64,000 nucleotides of DNA from positions 186,001 to 250,000 of the forward strand of contig JAFBJZ010000871.1 of assembly GCA_016785225.1 (NCBI GenBank), written 5' to 3'. The notes below the pieces were generated by a model. The model saw only the letters and a program-made list of their open reading frames with translations, had not been told where the DNA came from and did not search any database. The position numbers and the translations under genes were made by a program. Origin of the DNA: Psettodes erumei (lineage: Eukaryota; Chordata; Actinopteri; Pleuronectiformes; Psettodidae). Each line of letters opens with the position of its first letter. Position 1 is the stretch's first letter. Below are positions 1-42,828 of this stretch, piece after piece.

Positions 1-226
1 TTTATACTTTTTACCGAACCCAGCTGATGGTTGAAAATGAGTCTTGACTGTACGCTCACGTTTTTGATTCTCGCTCTCCCGCCTTACGACGCAGGCAATC
101 TTCCTCATCCCCGATCACTCCTCGTCTCTTCTTGCACTTTATAAATTGTACCACCGCTTTTTTGTTTCCCCCCCCCCTTGTGCTTATCCATCTTTTGGAA
201 TAATGAACCTTAAAACTTTAAATAAA
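1..226 (+). terminator. 3' end of an upstream transcript with poly(A) signal
   Basis: Non-coding AT-rich sequence ending in a canonical AATAAA at 221-226. No ORF of interest overlaps it. It may be the 3' UTR end of a gene left of the window, or an intronic poly(A) site of the gene whose last exon is at 1536-2640. The sequence alone does not decide between these. Confidence 0.5.
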
Positions 227-1535
227 GATTAGATTTTTACCATGATGTCCTCTCTCACCGTACAGTTTTATTGAAATGAACGCTTGGGGGGAAAAAAAAA
301 CCATCCGGCATCGCTGGTGTTCATTCCAGGCCTGCGGCTGTAGACATCTCAGTACACTGCAGACACTCCCACTCAGCCGACAGTTACAGCCTATTAATTG
401 TCATGCAGACCCTCATGCATAAGTTATGGCCTTTCCTTCGGGAAAAAAAACTGGATATGACCCGGAAGTCGTGCCCGACCTCGCGGACTTCACTGGTGCC
501 AAAGCCACGTGACTGGAGCGAATCTGCAACGAACTGATGATGCGGGCCACCAGATCTCCTCGTCTCGTTGCCCAGCCTCAGGAAGGACCCGACGCCGCTT
601 GTCCTGTACTTTGGTTTCCCTCCTGTCTAATGTGGGTGTGTTGCTGTTTAAGCCGTTTTCAACTGCTTTTTTTTTTTTTTTTTTGCATATTCGCACTGTT
701 TTAGGGCAACGTATTACTGTGAACTGAGCTCATGCATGTCACTGTTGCACACTGACTTGATTTTCACCTCATTACTACGGAATGGTCTGTCCGGGGTCAG
801 TCCGATAGCTTGGCTCTAGGTCTCGGGTTGCACGCGGGTTGGAATAACGTGGCGCGTCGGCGTGCTTCCCTCTAAAGCCAAGCTCTCGTTTTTCAGTTTT
901 TCTTGTGATGCTGGATGTCCGCAAATGCATGGAGAGCTTTTGCATGTATCACTGGTCGACTAACGATAAGCTCCATTCTTGGGTGATGACAGTTTCAGTT
1001 GGCAGTAAGCCGTCCTGTGGTTATGTCTCACCGTTGTTGATAGCATTTGCATATACAGGAAGTTGGCTGCTTTTTTTTTTTGCACACAAAAACCTCTCTG
1101 GGTGTCTTTTAAAAAAAAAAATTAGATGTTTAAAAAAAAAAAAAAAGTTGAAGTATGCACAGTTGCTCTCTGCACAAATTTCCCTACGCTGGCCACCCCC
1201 AGCCACCTCACCTTGGGTCTCTATTTCCTGGTGTGTTCACTGAATTAACACAAACCCCATGAATACTTGGCAGGCCGCACAGCTTGCAAACAATGTCCCG
1301 CTGTCGCTTGTTCAAAGTACAGAACTACACAATGATTGCCGGTCAGTTTCGGTGCTACTGGCAGACTTTTTGGGCTTGGCTTCACAATGCGGCCGCCCCC
1401 CCACCCCCACCCCACCCCACAGCACCCTCCTGCTCTTACTCACACTGCACTGCTGTCGCTATCCCTCTGCTTGTGACTTCCGTTGTGTAACATCACGCTA
1501 CTGTAATCTTCCTTCCCGCTTCCTCTCACACACAG
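227..1535. other. Non-coding stretch before the first coding exon
   Basis: No convincing exon is visible. The stretch holds poly-T and poly-A runs (around 667-684, 1071-1081, 1110-1146) and a C-rich pyrimidine stretch (1393-1420). It ends in a good acceptor, a pyrimidine tract followed by CACACACAG at 1527-1535. It is therefore probably intronic, at least in its right half. Small ORFs here are low-complexity. Confidence 0.5.
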
Positions 1536-2640
1536 GCTTCGCTGCGTTACCGCACCCGCACCGCCGCGATCACTCGGCGCACCCCAGAGCCTACTGCGAC
1601 GTCATCAAGCCTCACGCCGCCTCCGTCGCCCCGCCCAAGCTGACCTGTGCCGACCTCCCGCCCAGGAGCCCCGGGCAGCAGGCGCTGAGCCCCCAGCTCC
1701 GCAGGCTGGAGCAACACCAGAGGCAGCTGCTGGAGCTGCAGCATCGCAGGGAGCAGCAGAGCCGGCCGCTGGAGGAGGCGGAGCAGGAGAGGAAGAGGAG
1801 GGAGGAAGAGGAGCAGAGGAAGAAGAAAGACGAAGCGGAAGAAGAGATAAAGAGGAATAAAGAGGAGGAGAGGAAGGTGAGGGAGCAGGCAGAGATTACA
1901 AAGACGGAGGAGGAGGAGGAGAAGCAGAGGAGGGAGCTTGAGCTCCAGCTGCAGCAGCAGCAACAGGAGCTGAAGCAGAGGCAGCAAATCATGCAGTGGC
2001 AGCAGGAGCTGCAGCAGGCCAGCAAAGGTCAGACGGTGCTGCTGTCCCCCTCCTCTGGCCTCTGCACCATCTACGAGGCCCTGGAGAACAGCGATGAAGA
2101 GGAGGCTGAAAACGAAGAGGGGAGAAGCCAGCCGAACCCCGCGGAAGAGAAGAAAGAGCCCGGGCGGGAGACGTCCGGTCAAGAGGCGGAGAGCGACCGC
2201 GAAAGGGCGACGTCAGATGAAGAGAGCCATCGAGACTCTTCGCCAGCAACCGAGAAGCCTCCTCCTCCTCCTCACCCGGACTCCCCTCAGACACCCAGCA
2301 CCCCCTCCCACGATGGAGGCAGCTCCTCCCCCTGCCCACCCGACTCTCGGAGCGACCCCCGCCCCTGGATCTGGACTGGGGGAAGAAAGTGGACATAGTC
2401 CAGCAGCTTATCAATCAGACCCTGATGCTGAACGGAGACGGCTGCTCCTCGCTGCTGCTGATGCCGGGGGGCGCAGGCGGCACGCTGAGCCCCCTGGAGA
2501 GCAGCCTGTGGCCCAGCCTGCTGCCTCCGCTCACCCCTCCCTCCGCCACCGTCACCTCCGTCAGCAGCTTCTCCCCGGAGGCCACCGGAAGCTCCCCCCA
2601 GGGAGAGTGGACAGTGGTGGAGCTGGAGACGCATCACTGA
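1536..2640 (+). CDS. C-terminal exon of an unrecognised coiled-coil protein, with an apparent 1-nt frameshift
   Basis: The exon starts after the acceptor at 1535, the first two bases completing a split codon. It encodes a Pro/Ala-rich lead (YCDVIKPHAAS), then a highly charged Glu/Lys/Arg/Gln segment (about 1690-2030) that should form a long coiled coil, then SSGLCTIYEALENSDEEE and an acidic/Pro/Ser-rich region. This frame stops at 2396-2398. From about 2362 the adjacent frame carries a clearly coding tail, LDLDWGKKVDIVQQLINQ, ending EWTVVELETHH with stop TGA at 2638-2640. The tail has strong G/C third-position bias. No GT occurs between 2281 and 2388, so a GT-AG intron starting there cannot explain the switch. 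One missing C in the run at 2356-2365 would join the frames. I do not recognise the family. VDIVQQLINQTLML looks like a short amphipathic helix. Upstream exons were not identified. Confidence 0.7.
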
Positions 2641-5534
2641 GGGACGCGAGCGTGTGCGATTCGCCAGCACTCGCGCGGGGACGACGACACAGGTGCTGCC
2701 TGCGCACGCACACACGCACAAACAGGGCGATATACACATTAATGCAGAGCGGCTGTACACACAGCTGTGAACAGCTGCACAGACTAAAGTCGATGTTGAG
2801 GCTGAAAAAGAAATTACACCGATTTACAGTACAAGTCGGTGGCATTGTACAGGTCAGAGGTTGTTTTTAAAATGTCATTCCCCATCAGAAGAATAACGCG
2901 AGGATCGGTAGTTGTTGTGTAGTGTTTAATTAGGCAGAATACTACAACATGCAAACGAGAAATCAATGACGGGATCGCGAAGATCATAAATTCTGCCGAT
3001 ACATCGCCCAGTCCTGTAGGAGGACTCGTAAAGTTGCGGCGCTGTCAGTCGGTGGTTTCTAAAGCACAAAGGGACCACAAGATAAATCTGAGGGGTTACA
3101 AGAGAATTAAGACGAGAGCAGGAAAAAAAAAAAAACACTTATTTTTTTTCCTCTAATCTGCGCTTATCTTTTTCTTTCAAACTACTGAACTCTTTAACCT
3201 ACTGGGGCTTTAAAACAAAACATTCAGATGCAGGGAACTTTAAGAAGTCGCAAGGCAAAAAGGTTTCGGAACCACTGCTGTGGATTCACCGGAGAGAGAC
3301 GGGGATTTCTGACTACTGTAAAAACGAGCGCATTTAACAGAGATGCAAATTCTTGGTGCTACAGTTCAACAGCTGACCGTTTCCTCTCAAGTACGCGTGC
3401 TGTTTATTAATGCAAAGAGACGTCAGGGACTTCCTTGTCCCGATTTGAGACTCAGGTCGTGCCCCCACCCCCAATAAGGTAGAAAGTTTAGTTTTAGGAG
3501 CACGTTTAAAGTTAAAACTTAATTTTCTTTTTGTGAAACATTATTTTTTTTTAAACCAACATGAAGGTGTTGATGCTGTTTTTGAGCCTTCCCTGCACTT
3601 TCAGGAGCAAAACTGAGCACCAACTGAAACGCGTCCAGGAAACTTTAACTTTTTATCGAAAAAAGCATTCAAACATGTTCCTATTTCTGAAATTTAGGAA
3701 TCAGAGAGGCGTTGATGAATTGAAAACCCTCCCCCCCGCTCGAAAAAAACCCCCAACGCCATACACATGACCTCACTGTCTTCAGTGGGGTCAACAGTGC
3801 AGCCTAAGAGTCTCTGCTCGGGGCACAAAAGTCTCCAATGCTGCCGGCGAAGAACCCGGGTGGCGTCGGAACGCGAGACGACGACGACGCGCAACGCGAC
3901 ACCGTGCTGAAACTCAGCGCCTCACGCTCGAGACAGCCGACACCGCGGTGAACGCAAACTCAACAGACTGCATCACCTTTCGCCGTGCACACCTCAAACT
4001 GTGCGATTACCCAGGAGGCTCCCGACTTTACAGGGTTGAACTGGACACTTCTCTTTATGCCAAATCTTTGTGTCACACACAAACACACCCCGACTGTGCC
4101 AAAAGGTCACGTTTAGCCGAAATACAGATTTGGTTGCTTTTCTTTGTGTTCTTCACCTGCGGCACGATTAACTGAAGTCGGGGCTGTGGATGCGGGCATG
4201 TCTCCTTCTCACCTTATCTAAAAGTGGGGACACACTGGAGTTTTCTTGCTACTGAATTATGATTTTTTTAAACCCCAAAAAACACAGATTCCCAGATTTG
4301 TACTTAATGGAGTTTTAAACTCTTGTCACAAATCTGGGGATTATAGAGGCCTAAAAACACTATGGTCATTGACAAGTCCCTGTTGTCATTCTTTTTCTGC
4401 AACTTATGTTTAGTTTTAGATACGGACGTCAAAGGTTAATTATCATCTTTACCAAAGATGCAAGAAGCATTTTCCTTTGAGACACCGGCGTCATCCACTC
4501 GTGAGTTTCTAATTACGCGCACGTGATCGCGAGGATAGCCGGTGATGAAATACTGCTGATTGTTTTGCAGAAAGTTCCGTTTTCTAGTCGCAGTCACTGC
4601 TCTGCCGCTGCACATGAACTTTTCTCCAGGTGCAATCTTCCTTCCTCTCAGGCTTCGGTCACGTGCCGCAGACAGATGGAGTCACACCGACCGGGTTTTA
4701 ACGGATACTGCTGTCAGGGTCACGTGAGGAGGAATATTATTAAGGGTGGGGATTAAATTTCCGGTTATTCTGGGTATTAACATGTGACGGATGTTGAATC
4801 GCGGTACGGCGGCGCGTGCGTGCGCCGTACGTGGCCGTCACAGGTTTTGAAGAAGGGCGCAAAAAAAAATGGAGAGGCCCATTTATTCCCACTGTGTGTC
4901 GAGTCTGCTTTCGTGTTTAGTCCGTTCGTCGGCTTGCTGTCGCTCTCCGGCGTTGCACCGGGTAAAAGGCTGGGGTGAAAACTGAGGAGACGCGGCGCCC
5001 GGCGCTCGACTCTCGCAGACACGTCCTCGTCTTCGTCCCACTACTGGCTCCAGCGAAGCAAATCCCCCTCGAGAGAAGCGAGTCGCCGCAGCGCCGTACT
5101 TCCAGGCGGGACTCTTACTCTCGCCGCGCTTTTGACGAAGCTGGACTTTTTTTTTTTTTTTAAACGCGCTTTCGCAAACGTGTCCGTGTCATGTCTTTGT
5201 AAGCATCCGTGTGTACACTGTTTGAAGACTGATCACTGTAATGAAGGGAGACTCCACTTTACTTTTGTACTTTAGAGATTTAGAAGGATATTAGCCCATT
5301 TTAAGAGTCATATTTAGATTTTTATTGAAGTAGCGTATGAATGACGTCGGCTGTAAATGGTAGATTCCATGCGTTTTTTTGTAAGTGAAATGAATTTCTC
5401 TGTGTGAAGCCAGCGGCACGGATGAGCTGAATGGTTTACGAGGTCAAAGTGGACACAGCAGGCTGAACTCTGAGCGAACAATTTAATTTGTTGCTTATGC
5501 TCTAAGCTGTTAAATCTCCCACTCTGGATATTAA
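2641..5534 (+). other. Presumptive 3' UTR and intergenic DNA after the coiled-coil gene
   Basis: No coding exon found. The sequence starts with a (CA)-type stretch after the stop, followed by unique sequence with short A and T runs. A possible weak poly(A) signal ATTAAA lies at 4752-4757, and a stronger bidirectional motif lies at 5535-5543. Short ORFs (60-90 codons) show no family signature and no splice logic. Confidence 0.5.
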
Positions 5535-5543
5535 TTTATTAAA
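5535..5543. terminator. Bidirectional poly(A) motif between convergent genes
   Basis: TTTATTAAA reads AATAAA on the minus strand (5540-5535) and ATTAAA on the plus strand (5538-5543). It lies between the plus-strand coiled-coil gene (stop 2640) and the minus-strand C19orf67-like gene (stop 6042). It would give the latter a 3' UTR of about 500 nt. A second minus-strand AATAAA is at 5326-5321. Use of either site is inferred. Confidence 0.5.
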
Positions 5544-6041
5544 AAAATGGACTGGGGCTTATATGTGTGCAAATTTAAATGACTTGATGAACCCTGTTGA
5601 AATGAAGGAAGTTGGGCTTTCTCCGTTGTGGGGCCCAAATCCTGGCAGCTCGTTTTGAAATGTAAAATTTTCCTCATTGTCTTTGACTTTCTGATGAATG
5701 GAAACCTGTGATTTGTGTGTAATTATTTCAATGCAATGTTTATAGTAAATTAAATGTCTTTTTTTGTAAATGATGCCTCTGAGACTCTTTAAAACAACAA
5801 CCACATGCTCTTAAAAACATGTAAACTCTTAAAAATCTTTGCAAGCTCTCATAAAACCTTTTCAAAGCTTTACAACATCCGACACGCTGAACAGAATAGA
5901 GTGACAAAACGGCGCGCGGCAAAACTTCGTCGAACAGACTCGGGGCGTACCCAATCTCACAACAACTGGATAAGGATCGACCTCCGGCGTCCTGAGTTGA
6001 ACTGGTCCGGCAGGGCTTCATCTGCGCACAGCAGACTGCCG
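5544..6041 (-). other. 3' UTR of the C19orf67-like gene
   Basis: Sequence between the stop codon (6044-6042, minus strand) and the AATAAA at 5540-5535. It is AT-rich and has no coding signal. A longer open frame crossing the stop region is an out-of-frame shadow of the last exon. Confidence 0.5.
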
Positions 6042-7017
6042 TCACTCCGCTGCCTGCTGTGACAGCAGCAGCTGCTGCAGGTCGTACGTAGCGCTGCGGC
6101 TCGACGGCTCGTCGCTGCCCAGGAACAGCAGCCTGCGATAGCTGGCCTGAGGAACCTCGCACGCGATCCTGAGGTATAATCGAGCGCACAGTCAGGCAAC
6201 GTGCAGAAGCGCTTTGTATCCACATAGGGGAGCGGCGTCAGGCGTAAGGAGTATGATAGGTGTACCAGTCGTAGATGTCCTCTGTGTCTGGGTTCGCCTG
6301 CACCCATTGGCCGATGGACCACATCCTCAGCGACTGACCGCAAGGGGGGCCTTGGCTGCCGCTGCCTGCCTCTGTGTCTGCTTGGGGAATATCCTCATAG
6401 CACAGGAAGTAACTACGAGGGACGCAAACGACGTTCGAAATAAGAAAAGGAGTTGATGATTGGAGCTCAGTGAATGCGATGTAATAGCAGAGTGTTTTAA
6501 AAAAACCCAAAAACAGCCTCATCGGCGCTTCAACTAAGCAAGAGACAGGGTGGAGAAACCGCGTGGTCCAGACTCACTACTCCGTGTCTTCAACTGTTTC
6601 CGCCTCCCGCTCTTCATCCGCCTGCTGCTGCTCGTCCCGGAGCCGCTGCACGTTCCACCGCATTCGTTTGTACAGGCCGGTGTCGACCCGGGCCAGGTAC
6701 GGCGCCGGCTTAGGGTAGCGGAAAACCGTCAGCCTCAGGCGGCCGTGCTGGCTCTGACCGATGCAGAAGTGAGACATGCTGGAAAAATGCCCATAGAAGT
6801 GGGTGAATCAACATTTACAGTATTACATTAAAGCTAAGCTAAGTTATCTTTTGTGAGTTAAATGAAACATCTTGACAGAAATTAGGAAAGGAGGTTCACT
6901 TGCATGAAACAAGCTGTGGCACGAGTAAAGTAACTGTTTAGATATGAAATAATTCAATGTACAGTATATATGTGCGTCTGTTATGTTGTATTTGTGTCTT
7001 GCTGTATTCGGCTTGCT

Positions 7018-7050
<33 letters not shown>

Positions 7051-7151
7051 CTGTTAGGCTCGCTTTCATCCAGACAGAGGAGCCCGTGGCCTTCGTAGGT
7101 TAACACCAGCTGCTCCAACTTGTCGCACAGCTGCTGAGAGAAGTCCAACAG

Positions 7152-7191
<40 letters not shown>

Positions 7192-7970
7192 GCCCCTTGT
7201 AGAAGTTTCGAGTCAAGTCGCAGCGGTCAAGCCATGATGTTTTCAGCCGGTGAACACAAAAAGGTCTTCTCATTTACTTTCGAGTAGATGCCACAAGGCA
7301 GAGGGGTGTGCTGGGACGTGGTGCTCCTCGCTTTGGACTCCAGGAGGTTGAAGTACGGCACGCAGGTGCACAGGAAACTTGGTACTGCGGCAGCAAGAGT
7401 GTCTCTGTCCCGGTGACCCTGCCTGACAAAACACACGGAAATAAGACTTCCTCAAATTTAAAGAAACACCCAGGCACATTGGGTGCATTGGGATGGCTGG
7501 GGACCCCTACCCATTCACAAGGCGGTCGCGGAGGTCATCTGCTTTGCTCGTGAGGAACTGGAGCTGCAGCTGCATGGACTGGAGGCTCCTCTCCATGCTC
7601 GCGACCTCCGGGCAGCTGCGGGCCGCATGTTCACCGCCGGGTGGCGCCGGAGCAACGTCGGCCAACAGCGACACCGGGCCGTGCAGCTCTGAAGCACAAT
7701 TAGGGTCGTTATAACCGTCTGTTGTGTAGTCATAGCAAAACTGCGGAGAATTGAGCTTTTGTTTTTTTTTTTTAAACATCAAAGACCCACACTCGTGCAC
7801 ACGCAAGTTATGGGACACATTATTTGACCTCGCAGCCCTCAGCAGACCTCCGCACAATCTGACTGCCTCTCACCGCTCGTGCCCTCCCGCTGCTGCGGGC
7901 CCCCGGAAGCCCGCCGTCCGGATGGTGAGTTTTCTCGCTGGGGCTCAACTTGAACTGCGCTGTCTGTCAT
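6042..7970 (-). CDS. C19orf67: C19orf67 (UPF0575) orthologue, seven coding exons, 331 aa
   Basis: Minus-strand gene. Exons in transcript order: 7970-7874, 7688-7511, 7422-7278, 7151-7051, 6778-6578, 6412-6266, 6168-6042 (stop TGA). All introns are GT-AG and phases close to 996 nt. The protein starts MTDSAVQVEPQ. It has a helical region (MQLQLQFLTSKADDLRDRL, about residues 70-90), then PSFLCTCVPYFNLLESKARS, then LDFSQQLCDKLEQLVLTYEG (about 142-161), then HFCIGQ...LTVFRYPKPAPYLARVDTGLYKRMRW, then YYFLCYEDI, LRMWSIGQWV and a C-terminal RRLLFLGSDEPS. These match human C19orf67 block by block as I recall it (about 358 aa). The family function is unknown and no catalytic motif, signal peptide or membrane segment is visible. 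Two junctions confirm the model: GAG-TA/T-TAC gives EYYFLC, and TG/G-ATC gives YDWIAC, aligning with human YSWILC. Exon 4 (7151-7051) is bracketed by complementary dinucleotide repeats. Confidence 0.9.
7021..7048. repeat. (GT)14 microsatellite beside a splice donor
   Basis: Perfect dinucleotide repeat. On the transcribed minus strand it reads (AC)n and starts directly after the donor GT of C19orf67 exon 4. Confidence 0.95.
7155..7184. repeat. (CA)15 microsatellite beside a splice acceptor
   Basis: Perfect repeat. On the transcribed minus strand it reads (TG)n and runs up to the acceptor GCAG of C19orf67 exon 4, replacing a normal polypyrimidine tract. It is complementary to the repeat on the other side of the exon. 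Confidence 0.95.
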
Positions 7971-8330
7971 GTTTTCTCGGCACGTCTCAGGAAAATAGTT
8001 GAGAACAAACACCACATTAGCTTTTTTTTTTTTTACGCCGAAGCCGTCATCCACTGTGTGAGCCGTAAGCTATTTGTCAACTGTTAGCGAGTGAGAGCTA
8101 AAGCTAGCGATGCTAGCGATGCAATGAAGTCCGAGCAAAGAAGCCACCTCAGATAAAGGAATGTGTACGTGTCGAATAATTGGTTTGTTGACAGAAAGGA
8201 TTCACAGGATAGGGAAATATATAACCACATCGCGGTCTGCGAGCTATAACCTTTTAATAAGAGACGAGCTAGTTAACTAGCTACCTAGCACGCGGTGGCG
8301 CTAACCTACCTTTTTTTTTTAATGGTGTGG
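7971..8330 (-). promoter_or_regulatory. Putative 5' leader and promoter of the C19orf67-like gene
   Basis: Lies upstream of the ATG at 7970 on the minus strand. It is dense in TAGC words (GCTAGC, GTTAGC, CTAGC at 8085-8120 and 8268-8303) and contains a CTCF-like match at 8288-8303. A poly-T run lies at 8023-8034. The transcription start is not identifiable by eye. Confidence 0.4.
8288..8303 (+). promoter_or_regulatory. CTCF-like site
   Basis: GCACGCGGTGGCGCTA closely matches the CTCF core consensus CCASYAGRKGGCR-type motif in its GGTGGCGCT half, with flanking C and A in register. It is placed between the C19orf67-like and PKN1 transcription units. Occupancy is inferred. Confidence 0.4.
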
Positions 8331-9830
8331 TGTGAAAGGTCAAAGGCCACTACCTCCTAACCAAAAACAATAAAATGCGATTAAAAGTTTTATTTTTATA
8401 TGACTTGTTTTGCTTTACAAAGGGTAGCAAAGCAACTATTTGGAGCAAAATAGCAGAAAGAGAAATGAATTAGGAACCTTCGTCATAACTGAATTAATAT
8501 TTATGGTTATTTACCCACCAAAAAATGCCAAAGGTCCCTTGTTTTGTCTTTTCAAATGTAAGCAGATGTCAAGTTGGTTTATGGAAAACTTTAGTTGTGT
8601 AACATGTAATAGCCTAGATTTTTAACTAAAAATATGAATATGTGAATTTGGTCAATACACCCTTGGCATCTCAGTTATGTAGGGAGTACTGATATTTTTA
8701 TCATCATGGTATTATTACCCACACTGTGTTCAATCATAATACCAAGCTCACTATTAATCATCATCTCATTATGATTATGCGTTAGCTATGTAAAAAAAAA
8801 AAAAGTGAATTGAAATTCATTCCAAGCAATTATCAAGTAAACCATATTTATTGTTAAGAATCTCCTGGTATCTTAGATGGGTCAGAAGAAAATTTTACAC
8901 ATCTGTAGTCAGCCATATAAACTTTCAGTAACTATCACTTATACAAACACTAACAGTTTATTAAGCTGCTATTATAATAACATGTGATACGATTTAAGTA
9001 AAATAAAGAAGTAATGACAGCAGAAATCGACCAAAAATGATAATTTTAACAGACTTTATTGTTGTAGACCTTTGAAGATCCGTGTGCTTTGAATAGCATG
9101 CAAACAAATAACAAAATCTATTACTCTCTAATAACCCAACAAATTTACAAATGCACTGACATGTATGATATGAAACATTTTTGTTGGCAAGACTGTTAAT
9201 TCAGTTTGCTTAAAAGTTTTCAGTAAACAGCAAAGCATTTACAGATTGACATTTAATTCAAATGTCATTTTATTGTAAGTTTTGTGTGTGCAGATTTCCA
9301 TGTCACACAGACGGTTTGCAGGATATGTAGCGTGTATCCTGGAGCACTGTTCCTGCTTCCTTCTTATCTTTCTGCTGAGAAATTTTCATTTTGCAAATCA
9401 GTTATGCAAATGGTTTCAAGTTCAACTTTTCTATCAAATCTACTAAAGACACCCACTCACTCCATCATAACATCACCTTCCCCTCTTATGAGTTTTCTCT
9501 CTTTTATTTCCACTCACACACAGGTTTGTTATTAATGTTTCTGTTGGACGAGATCAATTTCATTTTGGCTTTGGGGCTTTTTTATTGACAAAAATACTCT
9601 TATTAATACTTATTATTATCATTATCATTATTATTACACAGGAGTGTCAGTCTTCAGACTTGACTCTTGGCCTTGTTTCCGATTTAATCCTTTAAGCACC
9701 AATGTCATGTTTACTTAGCTGTTTGTTTTTACAATAGGCTGTCCTGAGAAATGACCGCAGTGTCTGAAAATACAGGACCAATCCGTTGATACCTACGCAT
9801 GTTGCGTGTTAATATTCCTTGAACTTTAGA
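8331..9830. other. AT-rich intergenic spacer
   Basis: Sharp drop in GC relative to both sides, many ATT/TAT runs, no exon and no terminal inverted repeats that I could find. It may be an old transposon-derived insertion or simply the spacer between divergent promoters. Confidence 0.5.
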
Positions 9831-10735
9831 TGGGTCACGTGATACATCCGGGCGCGCTACCGCCGCCCAGCCGTCCCTCCAGCGTCGGGGGCGCGCGGCT
9901 GGCTCTGCTCCCCTCCCGTCAGTTGGCCGCCGTTTGAATGTGATGAGATGCTGTCTGTGCCTGCAACCACGGCGGACGCCTTTTTGTTTGAGCGTTACTG
10001 ACTTCCGCCAGCGAGATATTTAACGGGCATATTTGCTCTCCATTGTCCCCCCCACCATCACCACCACCACCACCCATTGTGAGTGTTTGAGCGGCTGGTG
10101 GAGGACTGACAGGCGGCATTGTGTGTGTGTGTGTGTGTCCGTGCGTGTGTGGCATGTGACACAAACCGCAGACCAAGGCGTGTTCGCGTCTCACGGATGT
10201 TACCGGGAAAAAGAAGAGAGGACAGAGGGCTTCGCTTCATTTCACGCTTGTGCGCTCGGACAGGACGTGACGGCGGAGCGGCTGCCGGTGGATCTTGCGG
10301 GGCTCTCGCTAGCTGTTGAACGGCGAGCGCCCGCTGAATGAGGGGGAACAATGAGCCTGTAGCTCGGTAGTTTTGTCCGGATGCTCCGACGCGAACTACT
10401 CGTCTCCGAAAAGAAACAAAAAAACCCCCACTCCAACAGCGTGCAAACAGTGAACGCTTTCTTATCTCGAGAGAAGTGAGGGCGAACGTGGGTCACACTG
10501 AAAAGCCCTGGGAGGATCAATTCAGGCGCGGCCAGGAAAGCCCCACAATGCGGATTAACTCTTGACTGTTTGCCTTTGTGTCGATACGCGCTGTTTGCGT
10601 GAAGTTGAGATACGGGACCAACACGCAGCTCTCCGGACACCGTTTGATCAGCTCGTGTTGGGGGAAAAAGGGGAGACGGTACATTGGACCCGAGGGACGG
10701 ATCCCCACATGTGCACAGGTTGTCCGTGAAACTGC

Positions 10736-10773
<38 letters not shown>

Positions 10774-10779
10774 GCGACC
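9831..10779 (+). promoter_or_regulatory. PKN1 promoter region and 5' leader
   Basis: CpG-rich stretch starting near an E-box GTCACGTGAT (9834-9843), which resembles USF/MITF-type sites. GC-rich sequence follows to the start codon at 10780. Upstream ATGs open short ORFs at 10338-10370, 10351-10362, 10381-10479 (33 codons), 10548-10565 and 10709-10729. They would act as uORFs if transcription starts before them. The leader ends in (GA)n at 10738-10770. Confidence 0.55.
10738..10770. repeat. (GA)n tract just before the PKN1 start codon
   Basis: Perfect (GA)16 run ending 9 bases upstream of the ATG at 10780, so it sits in the mature 5' UTR. Confidence 0.95.

Positions 10780-42828
<32,049 letters not shown>

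Noticed and set aside
1547..2182. Long minus-strand frames (Leu-rich 211 codons; Ser/Cys-rich 137 codons)
   Set aside because: They are antisense shadows of the repetitive GAG/CAG codons of the coiled-coil exon.
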